From: Agrobacterium tumefaciens
Lineage (GTDB): Bacteria; Pseudomonadota; Alphaproteobacteria; Rhizobiales; Rhizobiaceae
Assembly: GCF_009649785.1 (NCBI RefSeq)
Contig: NZ_WJOK01000008.1
Location: 62,001 to 126,000 of the forward strand
Length of the DNA: 64,000 nt
Reading direction: 5' to 3'
How positions within the stretch are numbered: position 1 is the first letter of the stretch; every line of letters starts with the position of its first letter. The translations under genes were made by a program, and so were the position numbers. This document shows, in pieces, positions 27,896-39,026 of the stretch. Under the pieces are notes generated by a model that was not told where the DNA came from, searched no databases, and saw nothing but the letters and a program-made list of their open reading frames with translations.

Positions 27896-28939
27896 TCAGA
27901 GCAGAATGTCGGTGTAGAGCTCGGATACATCCGGCTCTGGGTCGTTCTGGGCGAAGTCTGCGCTATCGGCGACAATATCACGGACATCCTTGTCGATGGC
28001 CTTGAGTTCGTCTTCGCTTGCCCAGCCCTGCTCCAGAAGCCGTGCCTTGACCTGCTCAATCGGGTCATGTTCGGAGCGCATCTTCTGCACTTCGTCTTTC
28101 GAACGGTATTTCGCCGGGTCGGACATGGAGTGACCACGGTAACGGTAGGTCAGCATTTCCAGAATGATCGGACCCTTGCCGGAGCGGCAATGTTCCAGCG
28201 CCTGATCGGCGGCGGCCTTTACGGCGCGCACATCCATGCCATCCACCTGGATGCCGGGAATGCCGAAGGACTGGCCGCGCAGCGAATAGTTCGACTGTGC
28301 GGTGGCGCGGGCGGTCGAGGTGCCCATGGCGTAACGGTTGTTTTCAACGATATAGATGATCGGCAGTTTCCAGAGAGCGGCCATGTTGAAGCTCTCGTAG
28401 ACCTGACCCTGGTTGGCGGCGCCGTCACCGAAATAGGTCACGGAGACATTGTCGTTGCCGCGATATTTATTGGCGAAGGCAAGACCGGTTCCGAGCGAAA
28501 CCTGCGCACCGACGATGCCGTGGCCGCCGTAGAAATGTTTCTCCTTGGAGAACATGTGCATCGAGCCGCCCTTGCCCTTCGACAGGCCGCCCTTGCGACC
28601 GGTCAATTCGGCCATGACGCCACGCGCGCTCATGCCCAGAGCCAACATATGGCCGTGGTCACGGTAAGCGGTGATGACCTGATCGCCTTCCTTCTGAGAC
28701 ATCTGCATGCCGACAACAACGGCTTCCTGACCGATGTAGAGGTGACAGAAACCACCGATGAAGCCCATGCCGTAAAGCTGGCCGGCCTTTTCCTCGAAGC
28801 GACGGATGAGAAGCATCTCACGATAGGCGTGAAGCTCTTCTTCCTTCGAAAAGTCCGGGCTGTTCTTACCGGTGAATTCGCCTGCAGCCTTTGCCGTTGT
28901 CTTTCGGCCGGATACGGACGCGGTTTTTCGCGGCGCCAT
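27896..28939 (-). CDS. pdhA: Pyruvate dehydrogenase E1 alpha
   Basis: Thiamine diphosphate-binding subunit that decarboxylates pyruvate. The 347-aa protein shows the ThDP motif from [13 protein letters not shown] to [10 protein letters not shown], and the loop [11 protein letters not shown] typical of E1 alpha. A short basic N-terminal stretch (about 1-22) precedes the conserved core. It is the first of pdhA-pdhB-pdhC, with the cell-division gene ftsB/divIC and eno upstream on the same strand. Confidence 0.96.
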   Translation of the reverse strand: MAPRKTASVSGRKTTAKAAGEFTGKNSPDFSKEEELHAYREMLLIRRFEEKAGQLYGMGFIGGFCHLYIGQEAVVVGMQMSQKEGDQVITAYRDHGHMLALGMSARGVMAELTGRKGGLSKGKGGSMHMFSKEKHFYGGHGIVGAQVSLGTGLAFANKYRGNDNVSVTYFGDGAANQGQVYESFNMAALWKLPIIYIVENNRYAMGTSTARATAQSNYSLRGQSFGIPGIQVDGMDVRAVKAAADQALEHCRSGKGPIILEMLTYRYRGHSMSDPAKYRSKDEVQKMRSEHDPIEQVKARLLEQGWASEDELKAIDKDVRDIVADSADFAQNDPEPDVSELYTDILL

Positions 28940-29092
28940 TCATCCCTCCCTGAGTTGCCGTTTGAATGGATAGATTGGCGCGTACCATATGCAAGAAAAT
29001 GCCATGCAGCAATGCTTTAAACGCATGGCACATATTCACGCTAAAGTGCTGTGAATAAATCACAAATCATTAATTAACTTGATTTCGGTTAA

Positions 29093-29410
29093 TTAGAAGT
29101 AGGTATTCATGATGACAATTTCGTCCGTACGGGACATATTCAACTGATAACGGGAAATCTCGTCAATCATGTCACGTTCGAGAGAACCGTCGCTCAATAA
29201 TTCGACCTGCCGCTCCAGCGCAACGCGCGCCTGCGTCAGCTTGGCGAGCTCTGCCGTTCTGGCAATACGCTGCCGCTCCAGCCGCTCCGTCGCCTGAAGG
29301 CCGAAGTCGCCGTGGATGGAATGATACCCGAAATAGGAAAGAAAAGCGATCGTAATGGCCGGAACGATCAAACGGCCGAATCGTCTCTTTTTATGATGTC
29401 TGGTCCACAT
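29093..29410 (-). CDS. Septum formation initiator family protein (FtsB/DivIC-like)
   Basis: A 105-aa protein: basic cytoplasmic start (MWTRHHKKRRFGR), one membrane helix (about 13-30), then a coiled coil (about 38-75), the layout of FtsB/DivIC, which bridges FtsL and FtsQ in the divisome. Located between eno and pdhA, as in other Rhizobiales. The 153-bp gap to pdhA probably contains the pdh promoter. Confidence 0.85.
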   Translation of the reverse strand: MWTRHHKKRRFGRLIVPAITIAFLSYFGYHSIHGDFGLQATERLERQRIARTAELAKLTQARVALERQVELLSDGSLERDMIDEISRYQLNMSRTDEIVIMNTYF

Positions 29411-29644
29411 GCCGGAGAGAAGCCTTAAAACGCATAATGTGAGTCTCGAGACTAATGCGGATTGTTTAACTATCCGTTGACCTTAAATTCCGCGCGACTG
29501 ATAGACGCAAAAAAGCCCTTTCAACCCAGGGACCTGGCCTGACTGAACCCCAGATCAACTCGGGAGTGAGCAGTGCGGATAAACCGCCCATCCCTGAGAC
29601 TGACCCGCCAGGCGGCGGGCCATATCGCGAAACCCGAACGCGGA

Positions 29645-30982
<1,338 letters not shown>

Positions 30983-31033
30983 TTACAATGACGGTGGGCA
31001 GCGGAAACGGCCCGCCCGCCATTAAAATCGATT

Positions 31034-31047
31034 GGCACAAAAGTGCC
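31034..31047 (-). terminator. Hairpin downstream of kdsA
   Basis: Perfect 5-bp stem GGCAC/GTGCC with loop of four, 19 bp after the kdsA stop. On the minus strand it is followed by AATCGATTTTAAT, a modest T-rich tail. Confidence 0.45.
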
Positions 31048-31066
31048 CGCCGTCACGGTCAGCCGA

Positions 31067-31912
31067 TCAGGCTTTCGTAATCGCGTCGAAAGCCAGAAGC
31101 TTTTCGAGCATTTTCGGCATGTCCTTCAGATGGACCATGTTAGGGCCGTCTGACGGCGCATTGTCCGGATCCTCATGCGTCTCGATGAAGAGGCCGGCCA
31201 CGCCAACCGCAACGGCCGCACGCGCCAACGTCTCGACGAATTCGCGCTGGCCACCTGTGGAGCCGCCCTGCCCGCCCGGCTGCTGCACCGAATGGGTGGC
31301 ATCGAACACGACAGGTGCGCCGAGCGCTGCCATGATCGGCAAAGAGCGCATGTCGGAAACCAGCGTGTTGTAACCGAAGGACGCGCCGCGCTCGCACAAC
31401 ATCACATTCGGATTGCCGCTCTCATTGAGCTTGGCAAGCACGTTCTTCATGTCCCAGGGCGCCAGAAACTGGCCTTTCTTGACGTTGATGACGCGGCCGG
31501 TTTTGGCGGCAGCAACGAGAAGATCGGTCTGGCGGCTGAGGAACGCCGGGATCTGCAGCACGTCCACTACCTCGGAAACGATGGCGCATTGCTCTTCCGT
31601 GTGGATGTCGGTCAGAACAGGAAAACCGAATTCCTTTTTGAGATCGGTAAAAACCTGCATCGCGTTATCCAGGCCGATGCCGCGTTTTCCGGAAAGCGAA
31701 GTGCGGTTCGCCTTGTCGAAAGAGGACTTGTAGACAAGCCCTATTCCCAGCTTGTCGCAAAGCTCCTTCAGGACGCCAGCGATCATGAAGGCATGTTCGC
31801 GGCTTTCCATCTGGCAGGGACCGGCAATCAGCGAAAACCGCTCAGTATTCGAGAAGGAAACCTTGCTGGCGCCGTCGCCGGCAGTGACTTTAAGATTGTT
31901 CGTAACGCTCAT
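31067..31912 (-). CDS. kdsA: 3-deoxy-8-phosphooctulonate synthase (KDO 8-P synthase)
   Basis: Condenses arabinose 5-phosphate and phosphoenolpyruvate to KDO 8-phosphate for the lipopolysaccharide inner core. The 281-aa product has the start of the barrel at [21 protein letters not shown] and the [11 protein letters not shown] segment. Start: two ATGs are adjacent (31915 and 31912); GAGGAAAA is 4 or 7 nt upstream and the second is preferred. The stop codon of the glyoxalase-like gene overlaps the start region. Eno, the producer of phosphoenolpyruvate, is next downstream. Confidence 0.95.
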   Translation of the reverse strand: MSVTNNLKVTAGDGASKVSFSNTERFSLIAGPCQMESREHAFMIAGVLKELCDKLGIGLVYKSSFDKANRTSLSGKRGIGLDNAMQVFTDLKKEFGFPVLTDIHTEEQCAIVSEVVDVLQIPAFLSRQTDLLVAAAKTGRVINVKKGQFLAPWDMKNVLAKLNESGNPNVMLCERGASFGYNTLVSDMRSLPIMAALGAPVVFDATHSVQQPGGQGGSTGGQREFVETLARAAVAVGVAGLFIETHEDPDNAPSDGPNMVHLKDMPKMLEKLLAFDAITKA

Positions 31913-32793
31913 CATTTTTCCTCGAAGGCGAAGGCAACGCCCTGACCGGGTGCTGCGGGCACCACCAGACGGCCGTCCGCTTTTGCGCAGGACACGCCAT
32001 TAGCAGCAAGCACCGCCTCTGTCACGGCAAGATCGTGTGACGAAAAGACGATGCCCGCGCCGCGCAATCCGCCTTCGTTGCCATCCTGAGCACTCAGGGC
32101 CTGCCCGCCGAAAGGCGGTTTTCCGGTCAATCTGATGCTGGCATTGCCGGTCGCGAAAACCATATCACCGCGCGGAGACCATTTACCTTCACAGCCAAAC
32201 ACCGTCTCGATCAGGCCCGCCACCTTCGCATCGCCGCCGGTAAACAGGACGATTTCACTCAGGCCGGTGACACCATTGGCGTGGCGCTCAAGCATGGTGC
32301 GATCGCCCGGAAGGGCTTGAAGCCGTTGACAACTGAACAAAAAGAAATCCGCGGCCGCCCCGCTTGCCGCAAAAGCCAGCCGGAACGCCGCCTCGCCTTG
32401 CGAGCCATCCGGCATCCGAACAGGCCGCGAAAACTCGAAAACATCGCCCGCCGAAAGGCCGGCTGCCCGAAACCGCTCATGGTCAACCAAGGCGTCTTTA
32501 GTCCTGGCGACAAGAGCCGAAAAACCCTCCTGCCCGTCCCGTTGCCGGAAGGCCACATCCCTGCCGGTGAACACATCACCCCCCTCTATTGACGCATTAT
32601 ATTTAGCCGGATCAGCAATTGCGAGCGGCTCCAGATAGGTGCCATCGGCGAAAAATACGCAGGCATTTTGGGTGCCGAAAGGGTGCAGAGCCTCCGGCGC
32701 AACCGTAAAGCCAAGACTGACGAGGCGCTTCACGGCGACGCCTATGACTTCCACGGGCAAAACGAGATGGTCAACGCTATAGGGTTTCGTCAT
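31912..32793 (-). CDS. Glyoxalase-like (VOC) domain protein
   Basis: A 293-aa member of the glyoxalase-like/VOC group. The start [19 protein letters not shown] and [13 protein letters not shown] are typical of the glyoxalase-like domain in its N-terminal half; a second, weaker module covers the C-terminal half (about 175-290). The reaction is unknown. Start: ATG at 32793 with AGGA 8 nt upstream; the open frame extends to 32931 but that would overrun the lexA operator. Its stop overlaps the kdsA start, suggesting co-transcription. Divergent from lexA. Confidence 0.8.
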   Translation of the reverse strand: MTKPYSVDHLVLPVEVIGVAVKRLVSLGFTVAPEALHPFGTQNACVFFADGTYLEPLAIADPAKYNASIEGGDVFTGRDVAFRQRDGQEGFSALVARTKDALVDHERFRAAGLSAGDVFEFSRPVRMPDGSQGEAAFRLAFAASGAAADFFLFSCQRLQALPGDRTMLERHANGVTGLSEIVLFTGGDAKVAGLIETVFGCEGKWSPRGDMVFATGNASIRLTGKPPFGGQALSAQDGNEGGLRGAGIVFSSHDLAVTEAVLAANGVSCAKADGRLVVPAAPGQGVAFAFEEK

Positions 32794-32925
32794 GACATGT
32801 ATCCTGCTGGCCTTCCGCCCGGAGCATGCCGGGACGGTTTTGACCGCACAAAAGCACAATTGCGTGCTATGAGGCAAATCATCACAGCAATAGATGGCAC
32901 CTTCACGAAATTTTAGGGGATTGCA

Positions 32926-32940
32926 GAACACATATGGAAC
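32926..32940. promoter_or_regulatory. LexA operator (SOS box)
   Basis: Exact GAAC-N7-GAAC, the LexA recognition pattern of alphaproteobacteria, 64 bp before the lexA start. A TTGCAG just upstream (32921-32926) could be the -35 box, placing the operator within the promoter. It implies lexA autoregulation. Confidence 0.85.
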
Positions 32941-32951
32941 ATATAGTGTTC

Positions 32952-32966
32952 GTTCTGTATTTGTTT
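32952..32966. promoter_or_regulatory. Possible second, imperfect LexA box
   Basis: GTTC-N7-GTTT, one base off the complementary form GTTC-N7-GTTC, 12 bp after the first box. Tandem operators would allow tighter autoregulation. Confidence 0.45.
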
Positions 32967-33003
32967 CGCGACTTCCACTACGATTCTAAAGGGTGTTTTC
33001 CTC

Positions 33004-33726
33004 ATGCTCACGCGCAAACAGCAGGAATTGCTTCTCTTCATTCATGAACGAATGAAAGAGTCCGGCGTGCCGCCCTCCTTCGATGAAATGAAGGACGCAC
33101 TCGATCTTGCTTCGAAATCCGGCATCCACCGCCTGATAACCGCTCTCGAAGAGCGCGGGTTCATTCGTCGGCTACCGAATAGAGCTCGGGCGCTGGAAGT
33201 CATCAAGCTGCCCGAGGCTTATACGCCGGGCGCAAGGCCGCAGCGCGGCTTTTCGCCAAGCGTTATCGAAGGCAGCCTTGGCAAACCCAAAACGCCGGAA
33301 CCGGCCCCTGCCCCCAAGACGCCGGCCAACGATCTGGGCGGGGCTGTCACCGTGCCGGTCATGGGCCGCATCGCTGCGGGCGTGCCGATTTCCGCCATTC
33401 AGAACAACACCCATGATGTGGCCGTGCCAGTAGACATGCTTGGCACGGGCGAACATTACGCTCTTGAGGTCAAGGGTGATTCGATGATCGAGGCCGGCAT
33501 TTTCGACGGCGACACAGTCATCATCCGCAACGGCAACACCGCCAATCCCGGGGATATCGTTGTGGCTCTGGTGGATGACGAGGAAGCCACGCTGAAGCGC
33601 TTCCGCCGCAAGGGTGCCTCCATTGCGCTCGAGGCGGCAAACCCAGCCTATGAGACCCGTATTTTCGGGCCCGACCGGGTGAAAATTCAGGGCAAGCTGG
33701 TGGGGCTGATCCGCCGCTACCATTGA
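33004..33726 (+). CDS. lexA: SOS repressor LexA
   Basis: Represses DNA damage genes and self-cleaves when stimulated by RecA. The 240-aa protein has an N-terminal winged helix ([16 protein letters not shown] to [12 protein letters not shown]), a longer linker (about 75-113) than in E. coli LexA (202 aa), cleavage site A125-G126 in GRIAAGVPI, nucleophile S160 in KGDSMIEAG and general base K198 in EATLKRF. A longer linker is usual in rhizobia. It has its own operator upstream and a hairpin downstream. Confidence 0.96.
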   Translation: MLTRKQQELLLFIHERMKESGVPPSFDEMKDALDLASKSGIHRLITALEERGFIRRLPNRARALEVIKLPEAYTPGARPQRGFSPSVIEGSLGKPKTPEPAPAPKTPANDLGGAVTVPVMGRIAAGVPISAIQNNTHDVAVPVDMLGTGEHYALEVKGDSMIEAGIFDGDTVIIRNGNTANPGDIVVALVDDEEATLKRFRRKGASIALEAANPAYETRIFGPDRVKIQGKLVGLIRRYH

Positions 33727-34164
33727 TCTTATCGAACCGAACGTGCTCACTTTACATTAGGCGTCATCGTGAAGATGGCGCCTATATATGGTTTGGCTGT
33801 TTCCAAACGTGGCGTGCTTTAGCGGGTGCACGAGGATATGCGCCATTCAGCCTATGCGCGTTGCCCTTTCCAAACTAAGTTCCTGCTCCATAAAGATGCT
33901 TCGGTTTCGCTACAGGCGTGGTGGCGAATGGGCTGTTCGCTGTAATTGTCGAAGCGATCCCATCCGCTGTTTTTTAGCGACGTTGTTCTGTCGTGTTGCG
34001 CAGTCAGTTTAGTGGTCACCAAAGGGTGACTTATCGCAAGGCGCGCTCTCAGTGACCCCACATCACCATTCATCAACGGCGTTTATGGGAGCCATGGATA
34101 ATTTTCGATATTCCGTGAACGCTTGGCAGGTGTAGAAATACGCGTCATATCCGGGAGATACGCC
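33727..34164. other. 438-bp gene-free region after lexA
   Basis: Contains an 11-bp stem with one G-T pair, TAGGCGTCATC/GATGGCGCCTA (33758-33784), 31 bp past the lexA stop and followed by TATATGG, a likely lexA terminator. A smaller hairpin GTCACC/GGTGAC lies near 34,016-34,032. The region looks less GC-rich than its neighbours, and a 74-codon frame at 33,788-34,012 has no ribosome site or family resemblance. It should also hold the promoter of the glutathione S-transferase gene. A small RNA is possible but not shown. Confidence 0.4.
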
Positions 34165-34848
34165 ATGTACGATCTTTATATAGCCAACAAGAACTATTCT
34201 TCATGGTCGCTGCGGCCGTGGGTATTGATGCGCACGCTCGGTATCGCCTTTGATGAAAAGCTCATTCCGTTCGGCGAAGGCGTCTCCTTCTCCTCCTTTT
34301 CGCCGACGGGCAAGGTGCCCTGCCTGGTCGACGAGGGTATGACGGTTTGGGAAACGCTTTCGATCGTCGAATATCTTGCTGAAAGACACCAGAGCGTCTG
34401 GGCAAGCGACAAGCATGCGAGGGCCTGGTCGCGTTCGGCCGCAAGTGAGATGCATGCCGGCTTTTCCTCGCTGCGCAATCTCTATCCCATGTCGGTGGGC
34501 ATTCGGGTCAAACCCAGGGGCGGCGATTCCGGGCTTAAAGCCGATATAAAGCGGATCGATGCGTTGTGGAGCGAGGGTCTCACAAAATTCGGCGGGCCAT
34601 ATCTTGCCGGTCAAAAGTTCACGGCGGTCGATGCTTTCTTCTGCCCGGTTGCATTCCGTTTCCAGACCTATGGCAGCGCGGATCTTTCGCCAGCAGCGAA
34701 AGCCTATTGCGACCGGCTGCTCGCCCTACCTGCCATGCAAGAATGGTACGAGGCCGGTTTGAAGGAGAGCTGGCGCGACGCTGGTCATGAAGAGGAAGTT
34801 GGCGGGATCGGCGAATTGACTGAAGATTTGCGCGCCAAGGCCCGATGA
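34165..34848 (+). CDS. Glutathione S-transferase family protein
   Basis: A 227-aa protein. The N-terminal thioredoxin-like domain (about 1-80) has NKNYSSWSLRPWVLM with S12 or S13 as the likely glutathione-activating residue, and VPCLVDEGMTVWETLSIVEYLA for glutathione contacts. A helical C-terminal domain follows. Substrate unknown. Start: ATG at 34165 with GGGAG 8 nt upstream; the open frame to 34123 is rejected. Its end is 16 bp from the end of the convergent comEC gene. Confidence 0.88.
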   Translation: MYDLYIANKNYSSWSLRPWVLMRTLGIAFDEKLIPFGEGVSFSSFSPTGKVPCLVDEGMTVWETLSIVEYLAERHQSVWASDKHARAWSRSAASEMHAGFSSLRNLYPMSVGIRVKPRGGDSGLKADIKRIDALWSEGLTKFGGPYLAGQKFTAVDAFFCPVAFRFQTYGSADLSPAAKAYCDRLLALPAMQEWYEAGLKESWRDAGHEEEVGGIGELTEDLRAKAR

Positions 34849-34864
34849 TCCATGCTGACGGCGG

Positions 34865-37345
34865 TCATTGCGACGCCGCCAGCAGCCGGACGATGGGCTG
34901 CGGCAGATCACGGTCGAAACGTCCGCTTTTCCAGTCGTAATAACGGTGCTGGCTCCAGGGCCTGTCCGTTCCGGCGATTGCGGCGCGCAACCCGCTCGCC
35001 ACACCCTCCTCCCTCTTGTCGGCAAAATCTATTTCCACAGAACCGAGACGCCGCAAGATGTCACGGCTGAGCAGGAGTGCACCCGAGCGGCACTTAGAAA
35101 AAGAGGTTCTGCGGGAAACAACGACGATATCGGCAATATCGCAGGCTTTTCCCGCGAAGCGGCCATCTTCCAGAACGACGATCCACTCTCCGCTTGCGGC
35201 GCTCGCTACGCACCATATGTCTTTCCTGCAGGTGAAGACGCCAGCTTTGGCGTCTTTGAGCGCCGCCGTCATCTCGCGTACCACGACAGCCATGTCTTCC
35301 GGCGACAGTTTCGATCTCGAGTCAGAACCAGCAGTATTTGCCATGCTCTCACCATTTATAAAATCTGGCGGCACGGTTTTTTCCGGCAGCAGCAGCGCCC
35401 TTTGCCACTGGCCGTAAACGAAGCCCTGCGGACGGGCTTTTGTGGTTGAGACCTTGCCGTCCTCCAGGAGTGCCACCAAGTCGCCGTCCTCGTGAATCAA
35501 TAGATCCGGCAGATCACGATAGGCCGTAACTGCCGACACACCGAAGGCGAAGAGCAGAAACGGGATGCCAAGAAGCGCAAGCCGGCTGCGCAGCAATGTC
35601 AGCAGCAGGAAACCCACCGAAGCCAAACCGATAAACCAGCCGTGCGGACGCCCAGTCGCTGCGCTGCCGCCCCAGGAGGCCACCTCGTTTGCAACCTCGA
35701 TGACGAGTGCCATGCCATAACCCATGATCTTCAGGAACGGCGCATCGAGCCCGAAGGGCATCAGCAGCATGGCGATAAGAGCGAATGGCATGACGATCAG
35801 CGACATGAGCGGCATTGCAGCCAGATTGGCGAACAGTCCATAGGTGGTGACACGGTGAAAATGTTCGGCCGAATAGATCGCCGTAGAAAGGCCCCCGATC
35901 AGCGACGTCGTGATAACGCCGCCAATGACCGCGCCCATCATTTCCGCCACCTTCAGCCATGCGGGCTTGCGCCCGATGAACAGCCGCTCGCGATCCGTGC
36001 GCCAACGGCTCCAGAAGGCATAGGCCGAAACAAGCGCTATGGTGGCCGCAAATGACATCTGAAAACTCGGACCCATGATTTCCGAGGGCGAGAAAGCCAG
36101 AATGATCAGGGCGGAAATGGCAACGTTTCTGAGGCTGAGTGATGGCTGATCGAAAAGGACCGCGATCAGCATCACAGACATCATCAGCCAGGCACGCTCG
36201 GCGGAAACGGCGAAACCGGAAATCAGATAATAGGCAAGCGTCATCAGCAGTGCCGCGAAAGCCGCGATCTTCTTGACCGGCCAGCGCTGCGCAAAGGCGG
36301 GAAACAGGCTGAAAGCCAGTCTCAGGCCAACAAAGAATATGCCGGAGGCCAGTGCCATGTTGAGCCCGGATATGGCAACGATATGGGCAAGGCCGGAGAG
36401 CCGCAACGCCTCCATCGTCTCCGCCGATATGGCCTGTCTCTCATCGGTGATGATGGAGGCGGCGAAGGCTCCGGCATCACCGCCGATGGTGGTGCGGATG
36501 CGTTCGGCAATTGCGCTGCGAAGGCCGTAAAGCCGCATATCGGCCCATTCCAACCAACCCTTGTCAGGCCTTGCGTCACCAACGGGTGATACAAGCGCCT
36601 GCGGTGATTTATAAAAGAAACCGGTCGCGCCTATGCCTTTGAAATAGGACGTGAAGGCGAAGTCGTTCAGTCCCGGTAAGGCCGGGCCGGATGGCGGCGA
36701 GAGGCGGACCTTGCCGCGAAGGGTTGCGCCGAGTGCGATCGGCTCGCCTCCGCCACGCGAAAGCACCGATATCCTCTGCGGCGGACGCGACAATGTCGGG
36801 TCCGCTGTTGCGGTCAGATCGACGACATATCGCCAGTAGCCGCGTGCATCGACCTCCCGGCGCGCCACGGTGCCGGTGATGGTGGTGGTGACGGGGGTAT
36901 CCAGCACCACGGTCCCTGCCCTTCGGGTTTCGAAATCTGCCAGAAGCATGCCCAGCAATAGAAAAGCGAAAGGGCCGCAAACCGCCGCCGCAATGCCAGC
37001 TTTATATCTCACAAAGAGCGCCAGAACGGCGACAAAAAGAAATGTGGCAATCAAAACGACCGGGGAAGGCGTGGCATCTAGAGAAAACCAGAGTACCGCG
37101 CCGCAGCCGATGGAAACGGGAATGAAAAGAAAATCGTGGCCGAATGCGCGCTCCTCGGCCAGGCACATGGCGATTTTTTCGGCCACGGTAGTGTTGCGGT
37201 TAATCTCGGGAATAATGGCGGGAGTGTCATATGTTGCCGCATCACTGCTTCGGCGGAGAGGAAACAGAATTTCCCGTGTGCCGGGCAAGTCTCCCTGCAT
37301 CGTTTTAGCATATTCGAAATGCTGTTTTTCCCCTTGACCGAGCAA
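34865..37345 (-). CDS. comEC: ComEC/Rec2 family membrane protein
   Basis: Inner-membrane channel protein of the ComEC/Rec2 family, which in competent bacteria passes single-stranded DNA into the cytoplasm. The 826-aa frame has N-terminal helices and a DUF4131-type soluble part, then the competence domain (LSGLAHIVAISGLNMALASG near the middle) with many helices. The C-terminal part (about 600-826) lacks a visible HxHxDH metal site, so a working metallo-beta-lactamase domain seems absent. The start is uncertain: TTG at 37345 with a G-rich stretch upstream, or ATG at 37300. Natural transformation in this group is not implied. Confidence 0.85.
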   Translation of the reverse strand: MLGQGEKQHFEYAKTMQGDLPGTREILFPLRRSSDAATYDTPAIIPEINRNTTVAEKIAMCLAEERAFGHDFLFIPVSIGCGAVLWFSLDATPSPVVLIATFLFVAVLALFVRYKAGIAAAVCGPFAFLLLGMLLADFETRRAGTVVLDTPVTTTITGTVARREVDARGYWRYVVDLTATADPTLSRPPQRISVLSRGGGEPIALGATLRGKVRLSPPSGPALPGLNDFAFTSYFKGIGATGFFYKSPQALVSPVGDARPDKGWLEWADMRLYGLRSAIAERIRTTIGGDAGAFAASIITDERQAISAETMEALRLSGLAHIVAISGLNMALASGIFFVGLRLAFSLFPAFAQRWPVKKIAAFAALLMTLAYYLISGFAVSAERAWLMMSVMLIAVLFDQPSLSLRNVAISALIILAFSPSEIMGPSFQMSFAATIALVSAYAFWSRWRTDRERLFIGRKPAWLKVAEMMGAVIGGVITTSLIGGLSTAIYSAEHFHRVTTYGLFANLAAMPLMSLIVMPFALIAMLLMPFGLDAPFLKIMGYGMALVIEVANEVASWGGSAATGRPHGWFIGLASVGFLLLTLLRSRLALLGIPFLLFAFGVSAVTAYRDLPDLLIHEDGDLVALLEDGKVSTTKARPQGFVYGQWQRALLLPEKTVPPDFINGESMANTAGSDSRSKLSPEDMAVVVREMTAALKDAKAGVFTCRKDIWCVASAASGEWIVVLEDGRFAGKACDIADIVVVSRRTSFSKCRSGALLLSRDILRRLGSVEIDFADKREEGVASGLRAAIAGTDRPWSQHRYYDWKSGRFDRDLPQPIVRLLAASQ

Positions 37346-37560
37346 TCCCCACCGCCCCTTGCCGCACCAAAAACAGGTTTGCAGACCAGCGCTGGGGATT
37401 GCAATCCTTTACTTTAACGATGCGTTGACCGAGATTGAATTGCTGCTGCCGGGAAAGCCTGAAGCAACGCGATTGCGTTTGCCGCAATGCACAATTTGAC
37501 CTTTGGATAGCTTGGCATCCGCGCAAGGATCATATAGCTAATCGGTAGACGCTTAACCGC

Positions 37561-37580
37561 GGGGCGTATCTCAACGCCCC
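37561..37580 (+). promoter_or_regulatory. Hairpin in the gltA leader
   Basis: Perfect 7-bp stem GGGGCGT/ACGCCCC with a 6-nt loop, 26 bp before the gltA start and 15 bp before its GGAGGA ribosome site. The gap 37346-37606 (261 bp) holds no gene; TTGACC at 37,496 could be a -35 box. Confidence 0.45.
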
Positions 37581-37606
37581 CACCCGCATGTTTTCGGAGG
37601 ATCAGT

Positions 37607-38896
37607 ATGACGGAAAAAAGCGCTACAGTGACACTTGGCGAAAAACAGGTCGAACTCCCGGTCAGGGAAGGCACGATTGGACCAAGCGTCGTCGATATCG
37701 CCACGCTGTACAAGCACACGGGCTCCTTCACCTACGACCCCGGCTTCACCTCGACAGCCTCCTGCGAATCCAAGATCACCTATATCGATGGTGACGAAGG
37801 CGTTCTTCTGCACCGCGGCTTCCCCATTGAGCAGCTTGCCGAACAGGGCGACTTCCTGGAAACCTGCTATCTGCTGCTTTACGGAGAATTGCCGACAGCT
37901 GCGCAGAAGAAGGACTTCGACACCCGCGTAACGCGCCACACCATGGTGCACGAGCAGATGAGCCGCTTCTTCACCGGCTACCGTCGCGACGCACATCCGA
38001 TGGCTGTCATGTGCGGCACGGTCGGCGCTCTGTCGGCCTTCTATCACGACTCGACGGACATTACGGATCCGCACCAGCGCATGGTCGCTTCGCTGCGGAT
38101 GATCGCGAAAATGCCGACGATCGCCGCCATGGCCTACAAGTACCATATCGGCCAGCCCTTCGTTTACCCGAAGAACGACCTCGATTACGCTTCCAACTTC
38201 CTGCACATGTGCTTTGCCGTGCCTTGCGAAGAGTACAAGGTCGATCCGGTTCTGGCTCGCGCCATGGACCGCATCTTCATCCTGCATGCGGATCACGAAC
38301 AGAACGCTTCCACCTCCACGGTGCGTCTTGCCGGTTCGTCGGGTGCAAACCCGTTCGCCTGTATTGCAGCGGGCATCGCCTGCCTCTGGGGTCCGGCACA
38401 TGGCGGCGCCAACGAAGCGGCGCTCAACATGCTCAACGAAATCGGCACGGTTGACCGCATTCCGGAGTACATTGCCCGCGCCAAGGACAAGAACGATCCG
38501 TTCCGCCTGATGGGCTTTGGCCACCGCGTGTACAAGAACTACGACCCGCGCGCCAAGATCATGCAGAAGACGATGTACGAAGTGCTGGAAGCCACCGGCA
38601 ACTCCGACGATCCGATCATGCAGGTCGCGCTCGAACTCGAAAAGATCGCTCTTTCCGATCCTTATTTCGTCGAGAAGAAGCTGTACCCGAACGTCGACTT
38701 CTATTCGGGTATCACGCTGAAGGCGCTTGGCTTCCCCACGACCATGTTTACCGTGCTGTTCGCACTGGCCCGCACCGTCGGCTGGATCGCGCAGTGGAAC
38801 GAAATGATCGAGGATCCGCAGCAGCGCATCGGCCGTCCGCGCCAGCTCTACACGGGCGCCGGCAAGCGTGACTACGTTCCGGTTTCCAAGCGTTAA
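37607..38896 (+). CDS. gltA: Citrate synthase
   Basis: First enzyme of the citric acid cycle, condensing acetyl-CoA and oxaloacetate. The 429-aa protein is of the hexameric, NADH-sensitive bacterial type by length. Catalytic residues are H265 ([11 protein letters not shown]), H306 (GFGHRVYK) and D364 (DFYSG). A strong GGAGGATC precedes the ATG. It is a single-gene unit with its own leader hairpin and a strong terminator, convergent with the lpxB end of the lipid A cluster. It uses the acetyl-CoA produced by the pdh complex. Confidence 0.97.
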   Translation: MTEKSATVTLGEKQVELPVREGTIGPSVVDIATLYKHTGSFTYDPGFTSTASCESKITYIDGDEGVLLHRGFPIEQLAEQGDFLETCYLLLYGELPTAAQKKDFDTRVTRHTMVHEQMSRFFTGYRRDAHPMAVMCGTVGALSAFYHDSTDITDPHQRMVASLRMIAKMPTIAAMAYKYHIGQPFVYPKNDLDYASNFLHMCFAVPCEEYKVDPVLARAMDRIFILHADHEQNASTSTVRLAGSSGANPFACIAAGIACLWGPAHGGANEAALNMLNEIGTVDRIPEYIARAKDKNDPFRLMGFGHRVYKNYDPRAKIMQKTMYEVLEATGNSDDPIMQVALELEKIALSDPYFVEKKLYPNVDFYSGITLKALGFPTTMFTVLFALARTVGWIAQWNEMIEDPQQRIGRPRQLYTGAGKRDYVPVSKR

Positions 38897-38920
38897 GCCG
38901 GGAAACCAACCAACATAAAA

Positions 38921-38951
38921 AAGCCGGCGGGTTTTATCCGCCGGCTTTTTT
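38921..38951. terminator. Strong bidirectional terminator of gltA and lpxB
   Basis: Perfect 10-bp stem AAGCCGGCGG/CCGCCGGCTT with a 7-nt loop, T-run on the plus side and A-run before it, which gives a T-run on the minus strand. Confidence 0.92.
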
Positions 38952-39026
38952 GTTGGATATGATCATCGATAAGAATAGCGAAACCTGCCCTGCCGACCCC
39001 AGGAAGCAGACAGGATCGCTACCGGT

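Noticed and set aside
33788..34012. 74-codon frame in the gap after lexA
   Set aside because: No ribosome site, cysteine-rich random-looking product, no family resemblance.
37346..37606. A possible gltX or other gene between comEC and gltA
   Set aside because: I recall gltX beside gltA in some rhizobia, but this 261-bp gap is too short and shows no gltX fragment; without a synteny check nothing can be claimed.
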